Both the position numbers and the translations under genes were made by a program. A stretch of 64,000 nucleotides of DNA from Paenibacillus ginsengihumi DSM 21568 (GTDB lineage: Bacteria; Bacillota; Bacilli; Paenibacillales; NBRC-103111). The DNA lies in contig NZ_KB905553.1 in assembly GCF_000380965.1 (NCBI RefSeq), positions 78,102 to 142,101 of the forward strand, read 5' to 3'. This document shows, piece after piece, positions 17,597 to 25,711 of this stretch. Position 1 is the stretch's first letter. The number at the start of each line of letters is the position of its first letter. Below the pieces are notes generated by a model. It was not told the DNA's origin. It saw only the letters and a program-made list of their open reading frames with translations, and searched no databases.

Positions 17597-20065
17597 ATGC
17601 TGCAATCGAAAGGAAGATGGAGCGTCCAGGAAGCGGACGAAGCGGCTTCGGCGAAGCTGGCGGAGGCGCTGGGCATCCCTCTCCTGCTGGCGAGGCTGCT
17701 GACGGTTCGCGGCCTGTCCGATGAGGAACAGGCGGCGGCCTTTTTATTCGGAGGAACGGATCTTATTCACGATCCGTTCCTTTTGGACGGAATGGACCGG
17801 GCGGTCGAACGCATTCGGAGGGCGATAGACAGCGGCGAAAAAATTCGCATATACGGCGATTACGATGCGGACGGGGTCAGCAGCACGAGTCTGATGGTTC
17901 ACCTGCTCCGCCAATTTGAATGCGATTACGATTATTACATTCCGCATCGGATTCAAGAAGGCTACGGCCTCAACGAGGCGGCGGTGGAGCAAGCCGCGGA
18001 ATCCGGCGTTAAGCTGATCGTCACGGTGGATACCGGCATCAGCGCCGTCGAGCAGATTGCTTGCGCCAACCGGCTCGGCATCGACGTCGTTGTGACGGAT
18101 CATCACGAGCCGCCGGAGACGCTGCCCGAAGCTTACGCCCTGGTCAATCCGAAGAAGCCGGGCTGTCCGTACCCGTTCAAGCAGCTTGCCGGCGTCGGCG
18201 TGGCGCTGAAGCTTGCCCAGGCATTGACCGGGCGGTGGCCGGAAGAGCTGCTCGAATATGCGGCGATTGGCACGGTCGCGGATTTGATGCCGCTGGTTGG
18301 AGAAAACCGCATCATCGTCAGGCAGGGGCTGGAGAGGATGCGCTCGACATCCAGCCCCGGGCTGAAGGCGCTGCTCGCCGTCTCCGGCATTCCCGTGGGG
18401 GAAGTGAGCGCGACGCATATCGGTTTTGCCCTGGGGCCGCGGATTAATGCCAGCGGCCGGCTTATTTCCGCCGATTCGGCCGTACGGCTAATGACGACAG
18501 ACCGCCGCGAGGAAGCGGAAGCGCTGGCGCGGGAGCTGGACGAGCTCAACAAGGAGCGCCAGCGCATCGTGGAGGAGATGGCCAGGCAGGCAATATCCAT
18601 GGTCGAGGAGCGCATGGCAGGAGGCGAGCCGCCCAAGGCGATCGTGCTCTCCTGCGAGGATTGGAACGTCGGCGTTATCGGCATCGTCGCTTCCCGCGTC
18701 GTGGAACGGTTCTACCGCCCGACTGTCATTCTCGGCATCGATCCCGAAACCGGAATGGCCAAGGGCTCGGCAAGATCGATCGCCGGCTTTGACATATACC
18801 GTGCGCTGACCCACTGCCACGACCTGATGGACCATTTCGGCGGCCATCAGATGGCGGCCGGCATGACGCTTTCGCGCCAGCATCTGCCCGAGCTGGAGCG
18901 CCGCTTGTGCCGGCTGGCGGAGGAGTGGCTGACGGAGGAGGACTTCGTTCCTCTGCTGACAGCGGATATGGAGTGCTCGCTGGCCGACGTCAGCACGGAA
19001 GCGATCCGCCAGCTGGAGCGGCTCGCCCCGTTCGGCATGGGCAACCCGACGCCGCGCCTTGTCTTTCGCGGGCTGAAGCTTGACGGCATGCGGACGATGG
19101 GCAAGGAGAAGCAGCACTTGAAGCTGGCGCTGAAGCCCCGCGAAGCGGAGGAAGCTGCGGCCATCGACGCCGTCGGCTTCAATAAGGGAGAGCTGGCGGA
19201 TTGGCTCAGCCTCTCTGCCGAGATCGACGTGCTTGGCGAAGTATCGATCAACGAGTGGAACGGCGTGCGCAAGCCGCAGGTGATGATTCGCGATCTGTCC
19301 GTGCCGCATGTGCAGCTGTTCGATTGGCGCGGCAGCGGCCGGCCCGCGGACAAGCTGGCGGAGCTGTGCGGGCGCCTCGGCGGAGCGAAAGGGGCGGGTC
19401 AGCCGGCGGCCGTGCTGCTGTTCGGCGGCAGCGCCGCTTCGCCCCCGCTGCGGCTGCCGGTAGCGCTATGGCGCGTTTCGCCGGCAGGCGTGGCCGAGCC
19501 GCTGAATGAGGCGGCGGCCCGCTATCCGCTGGCGGCGGCGGAAGACATCGTGCTCTATACGATGCCGGACAGCCTGGAGCAGCTGCAAAGCTGTACGGCC
19601 GAGGCGGCGGCGGTCAAGCGCTACTATGCGGTATTTACCGATCTGTCCCGGAGTGGAAGCTCCGCCTCCGTCATGCCGACGCGGGACATGTTCAAGACGG
19701 TGTATCAGATCGCGCTGGCGCTGGAGCGGGGAACAAGCTTGCGGCTGCCGCCTGGCCCGGGCGTTTACGTGCAGGCATTGTCCAAGCGCTCGGGGCTGTC
19801 CCCGGCAATCGTTCAATTCATTCTGGACGTGTTTGCCGAGCTCGGCCTAATGGACAAAGATGCCCAACAGGATACATACCGGATCGTGCCTTCGTCCGTC
19901 AAGAAGGACCTCGGCTCGTCCGCGCTTTACCAAAGCCGAATGAAGCGGGCGGAAGCGGAACAGACGCTGTCCTACTCGTCGGCGAAGGAGCTGGCTGCGC
20001 TGCTGACGCCGCAGAAGCGGCAAACGATCAACAACCGACCCATGATGGAGGGAATCGTATCATGA
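17597..20065 (+). CDS. recJ: RecJ, single-stranded-DNA-specific 5'-3' exonuclease
   Basis: 822 residues. It resects 5' ends in recombination and excision repair. DHH-family motifs: IYGDYDADGVSS (D88, D90, D92), TVDTGIS, VVVTDHHEPPE (D168-H170), GPRINASGRL, and in the DHHA1 part FGGHQMAAGMTL. It is long, like B. subtilis RecJ, with about 250 extra C-terminal residues beyond the E. coli core. The start was set at ATG 17597, 10 bases after AAGGAG; a TTG at 17570 is in frame but less favoured. The stop overlaps the apt start. Confidence 0.93.
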   Translation: MLQSKGRWSVQEADEAASAKLAEALGIPLLLARLLTVRGLSDEEQAAAFLFGGTDLIHDPFLLDGMDRAVERIRRAIDSGEKIRIYGDYDADGVSSTSLMVHLLRQFECDYDYYIPHRIQEGYGLNEAAVEQAAESGVKLIVTVDTGISAVEQIACANRLGIDVVVTDHHEPPETLPEAYALVNPKKPGCPYPFKQLAGVGVALKLAQALTGRWPEELLEYAAIGTVADLMPLVGENRIIVRQGLERMRSTSSPGLKALLAVSGIPVGEVSATHIGFALGPRINASGRLISADSAVRLMTTDRREEAEALARELDELNKERQRIVEEMARQAISMVEERMAGGEPPKAIVLSCEDWNVGVIGIVASRVVERFYRPTVILGIDPETGMAKGSARSIAGFDIYRALTHCHDLMDHFGGHQMAAGMTLSRQHLPELERRLCRLAEEWLTEEDFVPLLTADMECSLADVSTEAIRQLERLAPFGMGNPTPRLVFRGLKLDGMRTMGKEKQHLKLALKPREAEEAAAIDAVGFNKGELADWLSLSAEIDVLGEVSINEWNGVRKPQVMIRDLSVPHVQLFDWRGSGRPADKLAELCGRLGGAKGAGQPAAVLLFGGSAASPPLRLPVALWRVSPAGVAEPLNEAAARYPLAAAEDIVLYTMPDSLEQLQSCTAEAAAVKRYYAVFTDLSRSGSSASVMPTRDMFKTVYQIALALERGTSLRLPPGPGVYVQALSKRSGLSPAIVQFILDVFAELGLMDKDAQQDTYRIVPSSVKKDLGSSALYQSRMKRAEAEQTLSYSSAKELAALLTPQKRQTINNRPMMEGIVS

Positions 20066-20577
20066 TGAATTTTAAAGAGTATATTCGCGTTATCGAAGAT
20101 TATCCGCAGCCGGGCATCAGCTTCAAGGACATTACGACGCTGCTCAAGAACGGCGCCGTATACCGGGAAGTGATCAACGAGCTGACGGAACGCCTGAAGG
20201 GGCGGGAAATCGATCTGGTTGCCGGTCCCGAGGCGCGCGGCTTCGTCATCGGGGCGCCGCTGGCGGTGGCGCTTGGCGTCGGCTTCGTGCCGATCCGCAA
20301 GAGCGGCAAGCTGCCCGGCGAGACGATCGAGGCCGATTATGCGCTGGAGTACGGCAAGGACAAGCTGGCGATGCATAAAGACGCGATTCAGCCTGGCCAA
20401 AAGGTGCTGATTGCCGACGACCTGCTGGCGACAGGCGGGACGATCGCCACATCCGTCAATCTCGTCAGGCAGCTTGGCGGCGAGGTGGTCGGCGCCGCTT
20501 TTCTGATTGAATTGACCGATTTAAGCGGGCGCGACAAGCTTAGCGGCATCGACGTCATGACATTAGTTTCCTATTAA
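20062..20577 (+). CDS. apt: Apt, adenine phosphoribosyltransferase
   Basis: 171 residues. It salvages adenine to AMP using PRPP. The start block NFKEYIRVIEDYPQPGISFKDITTLL and the PRPP loop VLIADDLLATGGT are clear; AGPEARGFVIGAPLA is also family-typical. The ATG at 20062 overlaps the recJ stop (ATGATGA), with GATGGAGGGAATC as ribosome site; ATG 20065 is an alternative. The recJ-apt-rel order is as in B. subtilis. Confidence 0.97.
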   Translation: MMNFKEYIRVIEDYPQPGISFKDITTLLKNGAVYREVINELTERLKGREIDLVAGPEARGFVIGAPLAVALGVGFVPIRKSGKLPGETIEADYALEYGKDKLAMHKDAIQPGQKVLIADDLLATGGTIATSVNLVRQLGGEVVGAAFLIELTDLSGRDKLSGIDVMTLVSY

Positions 20578-20586
20578 ATGGGAACA

Positions 20587-20625
20587 AGACTCGGCTATCC
20601 GATTCGGGGCCGGGTCTGTTTTTTT
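20587..20625 (+). terminator. apt terminator
   Basis: AGACTCGGC pairs with GCCGGGTCT (one G-U), then G and seven T bases. Confidence 0.88.
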
Positions 20626-20729
20626 GCGCAAATTCAGGAGAAATGCGGCCGTCAGCCTGCGAATAGTTGACGGGGCGGCCCGTTCAAGGGCATAATGGTT
20701 AAAAATCGATTTAAGGAATGGATGGACGG

Positions 20730-22928
20730 ATGGGGATCGAAACGCTTCTTGAGAAGGCATCCAGCTACTTGCGCGAACAGGATCTGACACGGATCAAAGA
20801 GGCCTACGAGTTTGCGGATCAGGCGCATGCGGGACAGGTGCGCAAATCGGGCGAGCCTTATATTTTGCACCCGTTGGCCGTGGCGGAAATATTGGTCAAC
20901 ATGCAGATGGACACCACGTCCATCATTGCCGCGCTGCTGCACGACGTGGTGGAGGATACGACAGTCTCGCTCGACACGGTCCGGGACAAGTTCGGCCCAA
21001 CCTGCGCCGCCATTGTGGACGGATTGACCAAGCTCGAGAAGATCAAGTTCAAAAGCAAGGAAGAGCATCAGAACGAGAACTACCGCAAAATGTTCGTGGC
21101 CATGGCTCAGGATATTCGGGTCATCCTCATCAAGCTGGCGGACCGGCTGCACAATATGCGCACCCTGAAATTCCAGTCGGAGGAAAGCCAGCGGCGGATC
21201 GCTTATGAGACGCTCGAAATTTTTTGTCCGATCGCCCATCGGCTTGGCATATCCGCCATCAAGTGGGAGATGGAGGATATCGCGCTTCGCTTCCTGAATC
21301 CGCAGCAGTATTACCGCATCGTTAATCTGATGCAGAAGAAGCGCGCAGAGCGGGAGCAGTATATAAACGACGTAATCGACACCGTTCGGGAGAAGCTGAA
21401 GGAGATGGGCATCGACGGCGACATCTCCGGCAGGCCCAAGCATATCTACAGCATCTACAAAAAAATGACGGTCAAGAGCAAGCAGTTCAACGAAATCTAC
21501 GATCTGCTGGCGCTGCGGATCATCGTCGACAACGTCAAGGACTGCTATGCGACGCTCGGCATCATTCATACGCTCTGGAAGCCGATGCCTGGCCGCTTCA
21601 AGGATTACATCGCAATGCCGAAGCCGAACATGTACCAATCGTTGCATACGACGGTGATCGGACCGAAGGGCGAGCCGCTTGAGGTACAGATTCGCACCTA
21701 CGAAATGCACCGGACGTCCGAGTACGGGGTGGCGGCGCATTGGGCGTACAAGGAAGGCACGGCGGTGCCAAGCGGCAGCTATGAGGACAAGATGAAGTTC
21801 ATCCGCGAAATTCTCGAGCTGCAGAACGAGACGCAGGATGCCCAGGAGTTCGTCGAATCGCTGAAGATGGATTTTTTCTCCGATCTCGTGTTCGTCTTTA
21901 CCCCGAAGGGGGAAGTGATCGAGCTTCCGGCCGGCTCCGTGCCGCTTGACTTCGCCTACCGCATCCATACGGAGGTCGGTAATCGAACGATCGGCGCCAA
22001 GGTGAACGGCCGCATCGTGCCGCTCGATCATCCGCTGAAAACCGGCGACATTGTGGAAATATTAACCTCCAAGCATTCGTACGGGCCGAGTCAGGATTGG
22101 ATCAAAATCGCCCAGTCGTCGCACGCGCGCACGAAAATCAGGCAGTGGTTCAAAAAAGAGAAGCGCGAGGAGAACGTGCTGAAGGGCAAGGAAGCGGTGG
22201 AGCGCGACCTTCGCCGGCTCGGCTACGAGCCGGCGGCCCTGATGAAGGACGACGAGCTGATGGAGGTTGCCAGGAAGTTTAATTTTAACGAGATCGAGGA
22301 TATGTACTCGGCCATCGGCTTCGGAGGCATCACTTCGGCCCAGATCGTCACGCGGCTGACCGAGAAGCTTCGCCGGGAAGCGGAGGAAGCCCAGGCGCAG
22401 GCGATGCAGCTGACGAGCGAGGTCAAGGAAGTGAAGGCGCCGCAGGGCGACAAGGAACGGCGCGGCCGTCCGACGAACGGCGTGCGGGTCAAAGGAGTGG
22501 ACAACCTGCTTGTGCGGTTTGCGCGCTGCTGCAACCCGGTGCCCGGCGATTTGATCGTCGGCTATATTACGAGGGGGCGCGGCGTGTCGGTGCACCGCGC
22601 GGACTGTACCAACATTCCGGCTCCCGACAACGGCGAGGAAGGCAACCGCATCATCGAGGTCGAATGGGTCGATCATATCGAAGCCAACTACAACGTCGAG
22701 ATCGAAATTACCGGACATGACCGCCGCGGCCTGCTGAACGAGGTGCTGCAGGCCGTATCCGAGAGCAAGACGATGATTTCGGCGGTGACGGGACGCTCGG
22801 ACAAGAACAAGATGGCGCTGATTCATATGACGATTCTGATCCGCAACATCGATCACCTGCATTCCGTCGTCGAGAAAATCAAACGGGTGAAGGACGTTTA
22901 CTCCGTTCAGCGCATTATGCAGAGCTGA
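20730..22928 (+). CDS. relA: Rel, bifunctional (p)ppGpp synthetase/hydrolase
   Basis: 732 residues. It makes ppGpp when uncharged tRNA sits in the ribosome and breaks it down otherwise. HD hydrolase domain with HAGQVRKSGEPYILHPL and ALLHDVVEDT; synthetase domain with GRPKHIYSIYKKM, RFKDYIAMPKPNMYQSLHT and EVQIRT; TGS (FVFTPKGEVIELPAGSVPLDFAY); zinc-finger Cys pair (FARCCNPVPGD); C-terminal ACT (HDRRGLLNEVLQAVSE). An intact HDxxED indicates an active hydrolase. The start was put at ATG 20730 (MGIETLLEKAS, the usual start); ATG 20718 is in frame but touches the AAGGA. Confidence 0.95.
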   Translation: MGIETLLEKASSYLREQDLTRIKEAYEFADQAHAGQVRKSGEPYILHPLAVAEILVNMQMDTTSIIAALLHDVVEDTTVSLDTVRDKFGPTCAAIVDGLTKLEKIKFKSKEEHQNENYRKMFVAMAQDIRVILIKLADRLHNMRTLKFQSEESQRRIAYETLEIFCPIAHRLGISAIKWEMEDIALRFLNPQQYYRIVNLMQKKRAEREQYINDVIDTVREKLKEMGIDGDISGRPKHIYSIYKKMTVKSKQFNEIYDLLALRIIVDNVKDCYATLGIIHTLWKPMPGRFKDYIAMPKPNMYQSLHTTVIGPKGEPLEVQIRTYEMHRTSEYGVAAHWAYKEGTAVPSGSYEDKMKFIREILELQNETQDAQEFVESLKMDFFSDLVFVFTPKGEVIELPAGSVPLDFAYRIHTEVGNRTIGAKVNGRIVPLDHPLKTGDIVEILTSKHSYGPSQDWIKIAQSSHARTKIRQWFKKEKREENVLKGKEAVERDLRRLGYEPAALMKDDELMEVARKFNFNEIEDMYSAIGFGGITSAQIVTRLTEKLRREAEEAQAQAMQLTSEVKEVKAPQGDKERRGRPTNGVRVKGVDNLLVRFARCCNPVPGDLIVGYITRGRGVSVHRADCTNIPAPDNGEEGNRIIEVEWVDHIEANYNVEIEITGHDRRGLLNEVLQAVSESKTMISAVTGRSDKNKMALIHMTILIRNIDHLHSVVEKIKRVKDVYSVQRIMQS

Positions 22929-22985
22929 CGATTGCTGTGTCGAACTACCGGCGAAAACATAAATCCGAAGAAGGAATGAACAGGC

Positions 22986-23426
22986 ATGAGAGTGGTCGTT
23001 CAACGAAGCGGTCCTGCGCAGGTGAAGGTCGGGCAGCAGACGGTTGGCCGCATCGAACGCGGGCTCGTGCTGCTGGTCGGCGTGACGCACGACGATACGG
23101 AGCGGGACGCTTCGTTCTTGGCCGAGAAAATTGCCGGCCTGCGCATTTTCGAGGACGAGGAAGGCAAGATGAACCGGTCGGTTCTCGAGGCCGGCGGGCA
23201 AATATTATCCGTATCGCAATTTACGCTTTACGGAGATTGCCGCAAGGGCAGGCGGCCCAACTTTATGGCGGCAGCGCGGCCGGAGCAGGCGGAGCCGCTG
23301 TATGAGCGGTTCAATGAGCTGCTTCGCGGCCTTGGGCTGACCGTCGAGACAGGCACGTTCGGGGCGATGATGGAAGTGTCCCTCGTTAACGACGGCCCGG
23401 TTACGCTTATCGTGGACAGCCGCTGA
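22986..23426 (+). CDS. dtd: D-aminoacyl-tRNA deacylase
   Basis: 146 residues. It removes D-amino acids (and Gly from tRNA-Ala) mischarged on t[11 protein letters not shown] start, the SQFTLYGD active-site block and a C-terminal NDGPVTL cross-subunit motif are present. The ATG follows GAAGAAGGAATGAACAGG. It lies 57 bp after rel, as in B. subtilis (yrvI). Confidence 0.95.
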   Translation: MRVVVQRSGPAQVKVGQQTVGRIERGLVLLVGVTHDDTERDASFLAEKIAGLRIFEDEEGKMNRSVLEAGGQILSVSQFTLYGDCRKGRRPNFMAAARPEQAEPLYERFNELLRGLGLTVETGTFGAMMEVSLVNDGPVTLIVDSR

Positions 23427-23489
23427 CCCGTTAGCGGGAGCTTGCTCAGCAGCAGGGTCGCGGGTTAAGCGGCGGCTCTTTTGGGAACA

Positions 23490-23705
23490 ATGTCATTCGT
23501 AGACATCAGCCCCAAGGGAGCGACCGCCATGTACCGCAGCCTCAAACAAACGCTAGCCGCCCGGCCGGAGACGCAGCTCGTCCCCGGACAGCTGGCGGAC
23601 CACGCCGCTATCGAGGCGGCCGGATGGATCGGAGCGGAGCTCAGCGGCGAATACACGTCGCAGCAGGAGCAGATGAAGCAAACGCCCCGCAAGCCTCCCA
23701 GATAA
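23490..23705 (+). CDS. Possible small protein, 71 residues
   Basis: Not recognised. The frame from ATG 23490 encodes a soluble, ordinary-looking protein (FVDISPKGATAMYRSLKQTL near the start; QLADHAAIEAAGWIGAELSG in the middle; a Gln/Lys/Pro-rich end). No Shine-Dalgarno stands right before the ATG; a TTG 9 bases earlier is also possible. Third-position G/C is high, like real neighbours, but that also holds for shadows in this genome. It sits alone after dtd. Confidence 0.4.
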   Translation: MSFVDISPKGATAMYRSLKQTLAARPETQLVPGQLADHAAIEAAGWIGAELSGEYTSQQEQMKQTPRKPPR

Positions 23706-24111
23706 TATTCGGTGGTTCCCGGGCTGCCGCCGCGGCAAGCTTCATTGTCGCCTCATTCAATCGGACCGCTTCTGCCGGAAAGGCAGCAGGCGGTCCTTTG
23801 CATAGGGGGCCCTCGGCATATACGGAAAGCGAATCGCCATTCGGACGCGGCTTATGGCTGGCGGCATGACCGTTAACTTTTCTTAAACATTCTGTAAAGC
23901 GTCGTTAACGGCTTCATATTACAATAGAGCTTGTCAGGAAAGGAGCTTCGTTTTTGGCGAGAGTGGGGACATTTGCCGAAATTTGCAACCAATTCCGTTT
24001 CTTTTTCGTATACCTTAGTGGCCTCCGGCGGTTCGCCGTGTGCCGTGTTTCCTCGCGCGGGCCAAATATGCTACACTAGTGTCTAGTTTTTGCGAACGTT
24101 AACGGAGGGAC
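23706..24111. other. 406-bp gap before hemZ
   Basis: No gene seen. It contains evenly spaced TTAAC-like boxes (23873-23909) followed by TACAAT at 23920, one copy of the AT-rich dispersed element (23974-24021), and a TACACT (24071-24076) that could be the hemZ -10. Ribosome site and start of hemZ are at the right edge. Confidence 0.6.
23974..24021 (+). repeat. AT-rich dispersed element, copy near hemZ
   Basis: GCCGAAATTTGCAACC, AATTCCGTTTCTTTTTCG, TATACCTTAG aligns with 32180-32236 and with the reverse strand of 2254-2315. This is the most diverged of the three clear copies. Confidence 0.55.
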
Positions 24112-25647
24112 ATGGCTTTGAAAATATATATCGAGCGAACCGGCGAAACCGGACACGGTAATGAAATGTTCAACATCTGCAGGCTGTTTTTCGACGAGAC
24201 GGAGCTGATCTACGAAGCGGGAGAAGACGCGGCGCTGCGCGTTCGCGTCGATATCGGCGAAGGCTCCGGGCCCGGCCGCGTCATGGCCGAGATCGAGCTG
24301 ACGGAGACGGCCAGCGGCATGACGTTCCGGTCCCGTCACGAGCGGGAGGCAGGCGCGACAGCAGAGGAGCGCAAACGTTCGGTCAAGCGGGCGGCAGGCT
24401 ACGGGCTTTTGCAGGTGCTCAGCCAATATACGGGCCTTGAGCAGCCGTGGGGCATTCTGACCGGCGTCCGGCCGACGAAGCTGCTGCACAACCTGATGAT
24501 GAGCCGCAGCATGGAGCAGTGCAGGCGCATTTTGCGCGAGGAATACCTCGTGTCCGAGCCGAAGGTCGAGCTGCTGACCGACATTGCTGAGCGGCAGCTC
24601 AAGGTTATTCCCGATCTGTTCCGGTTGGACCGGGAGATCAGCCTGTATATCGGGATTCCTTTTTGCCCGACGAAATGCGCGTACTGCACGTTCCCTGCCT
24701 ATGATATCCGCGGCAACAACGGCTCTGTCGAAGCTTTCCTCGCGGGCCTGCACGAGGAGATTCGCGAGATGGGCCGCTGGGTGAAGGAGGCCGGGCTTGG
24801 CGTGACGACCGTCTACTGGGGCGGCGGCACGCCGACGAGCATTACCGCGGCGCAGATGGACGCTTTGTTTCACACCTTGCACGATTCGTTCCCCATGGAC
24901 AAGGTGCGCGAGCTGACTGTGGAAGCGGGGCGCCCCGATACGATTACCGAAGACAAGATCGAAGTGATGAAACGGTGGAAAACCGACCGGATCAGCATTA
25001 ACCCGCAAAGCTTCACCCAGGCGACGCTCGATGCCATCGGCAGGCATCATACGGTGACGGAGACGGTGGAGAAATTCAAGCTGGCCCGGGAGATGGGCAT
25101 GAACAACATCAACATGGATCTGATCATCGGGCTGCCGAACGAAGGAATGGAGCAGCTGGCGAGGACGCTGGAGCAGACGGGCGAGCTGATGCCCGAATCG
25201 CTTACCGTGCATACGCTCTCGTTCAAGCGCGCTTCCCGCATGACGAAGAACAAGGAGCAGTACGAGGTGGCGGAGCGCGATGAAATTGCCGAAATGATTC
25301 GCGCCGCGGCCGAATGGACAAAGCAGCGCGGCTACAAGCCGTATTACATGTACCGTCAAAAAAATATTCTCGGCAACCAGGAGAATGTCGGCTATGCGCT
25401 GGAAGGCCGCGAAAGCTTGTACAACATTTTGATGATGGAGGAGCGCCAGACGGTGATCGGCCTCGGCTGCGGCGCCGTCAGCAAGGTGCTGTTCCCGAAG
25501 ACGGAGCAGGAGGGAAGCTACGAGCAAAAGATCGAACGGTTCCCGAATCCGAAGGAGCCGGCGGTCTACAATCAGTCGTACAAGGAGTATATCGCCAAAA
25601 AAATCAAGCTGCTGAACGAGGCGTATTTCGCCGCGGAGCGTCGGTAA
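24112..25647 (+). CDS. hemZ: HemZ, radical-SAM coproporphyrinogen III oxidase-like
   Basis: 511 residues. The radical SAM cluster site is CPTKCAYC (C185, C189, C192), followed by WGGGTPTS and ETVEKFKLAREMGMNNINMDLIIGLP. A long N-terminal part (1-175, with GVRPTKLLHNLM) and the YYMYRQKNILGNQENVGYA region are typical of Bacillus HemZ (YrvJ-neighbour type), rather than the shorter HemN/HemW. Oxygen-independent haem synthesis is the presumed role, though the exact step of HemZ is debated. The ATG follows AACGGAGGGAC. Confidence 0.88.
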   Translation: MALKIYIERTGETGHGNEMFNICRLFFDETELIYEAGEDAALRVRVDIGEGSGPGRVMAEIELTETASGMTFRSRHEREAGATAEERKRSVKRAAGYGLLQVLSQYTGLEQPWGILTGVRPTKLLHNLMMSRSMEQCRRILREEYLVSEPKVELLTDIAERQLKVIPDLFRLDREISLYIGIPFCPTKCAYCTFPAYDIRGNNGSVEAFLAGLHEEIREMGRWVKEAGLGVTTVYWGGGTPTSITAAQMDALFHTLHDSFPMDKVRELTVEAGRPDTITEDKIEVMKRWKTDRISINPQSFTQATLDAIGRHHTVTETVEKFKLAREMGMNNINMDLIIGLPNEGMEQLARTLEQTGELMPESLTVHTLSFKRASRMTKNKEQYEVAERDEIAEMIRAAAEWTKQRGYKPYYMYRQKNILGNQENVGYALEGRESLYNILMMEERQTVIGLGCGAVSKVLFPKTEQEGSYEQKIERFPNPKEPAVYNQSYKEYIAKKIKLLNEAYFAAERR

Positions 25648-25711
25648 AGCCGCTGCGATGGCGGCAGACGCTGCACGGCAGCCATCATTATGAATTTATT
25701 CGAGGTGTTAC

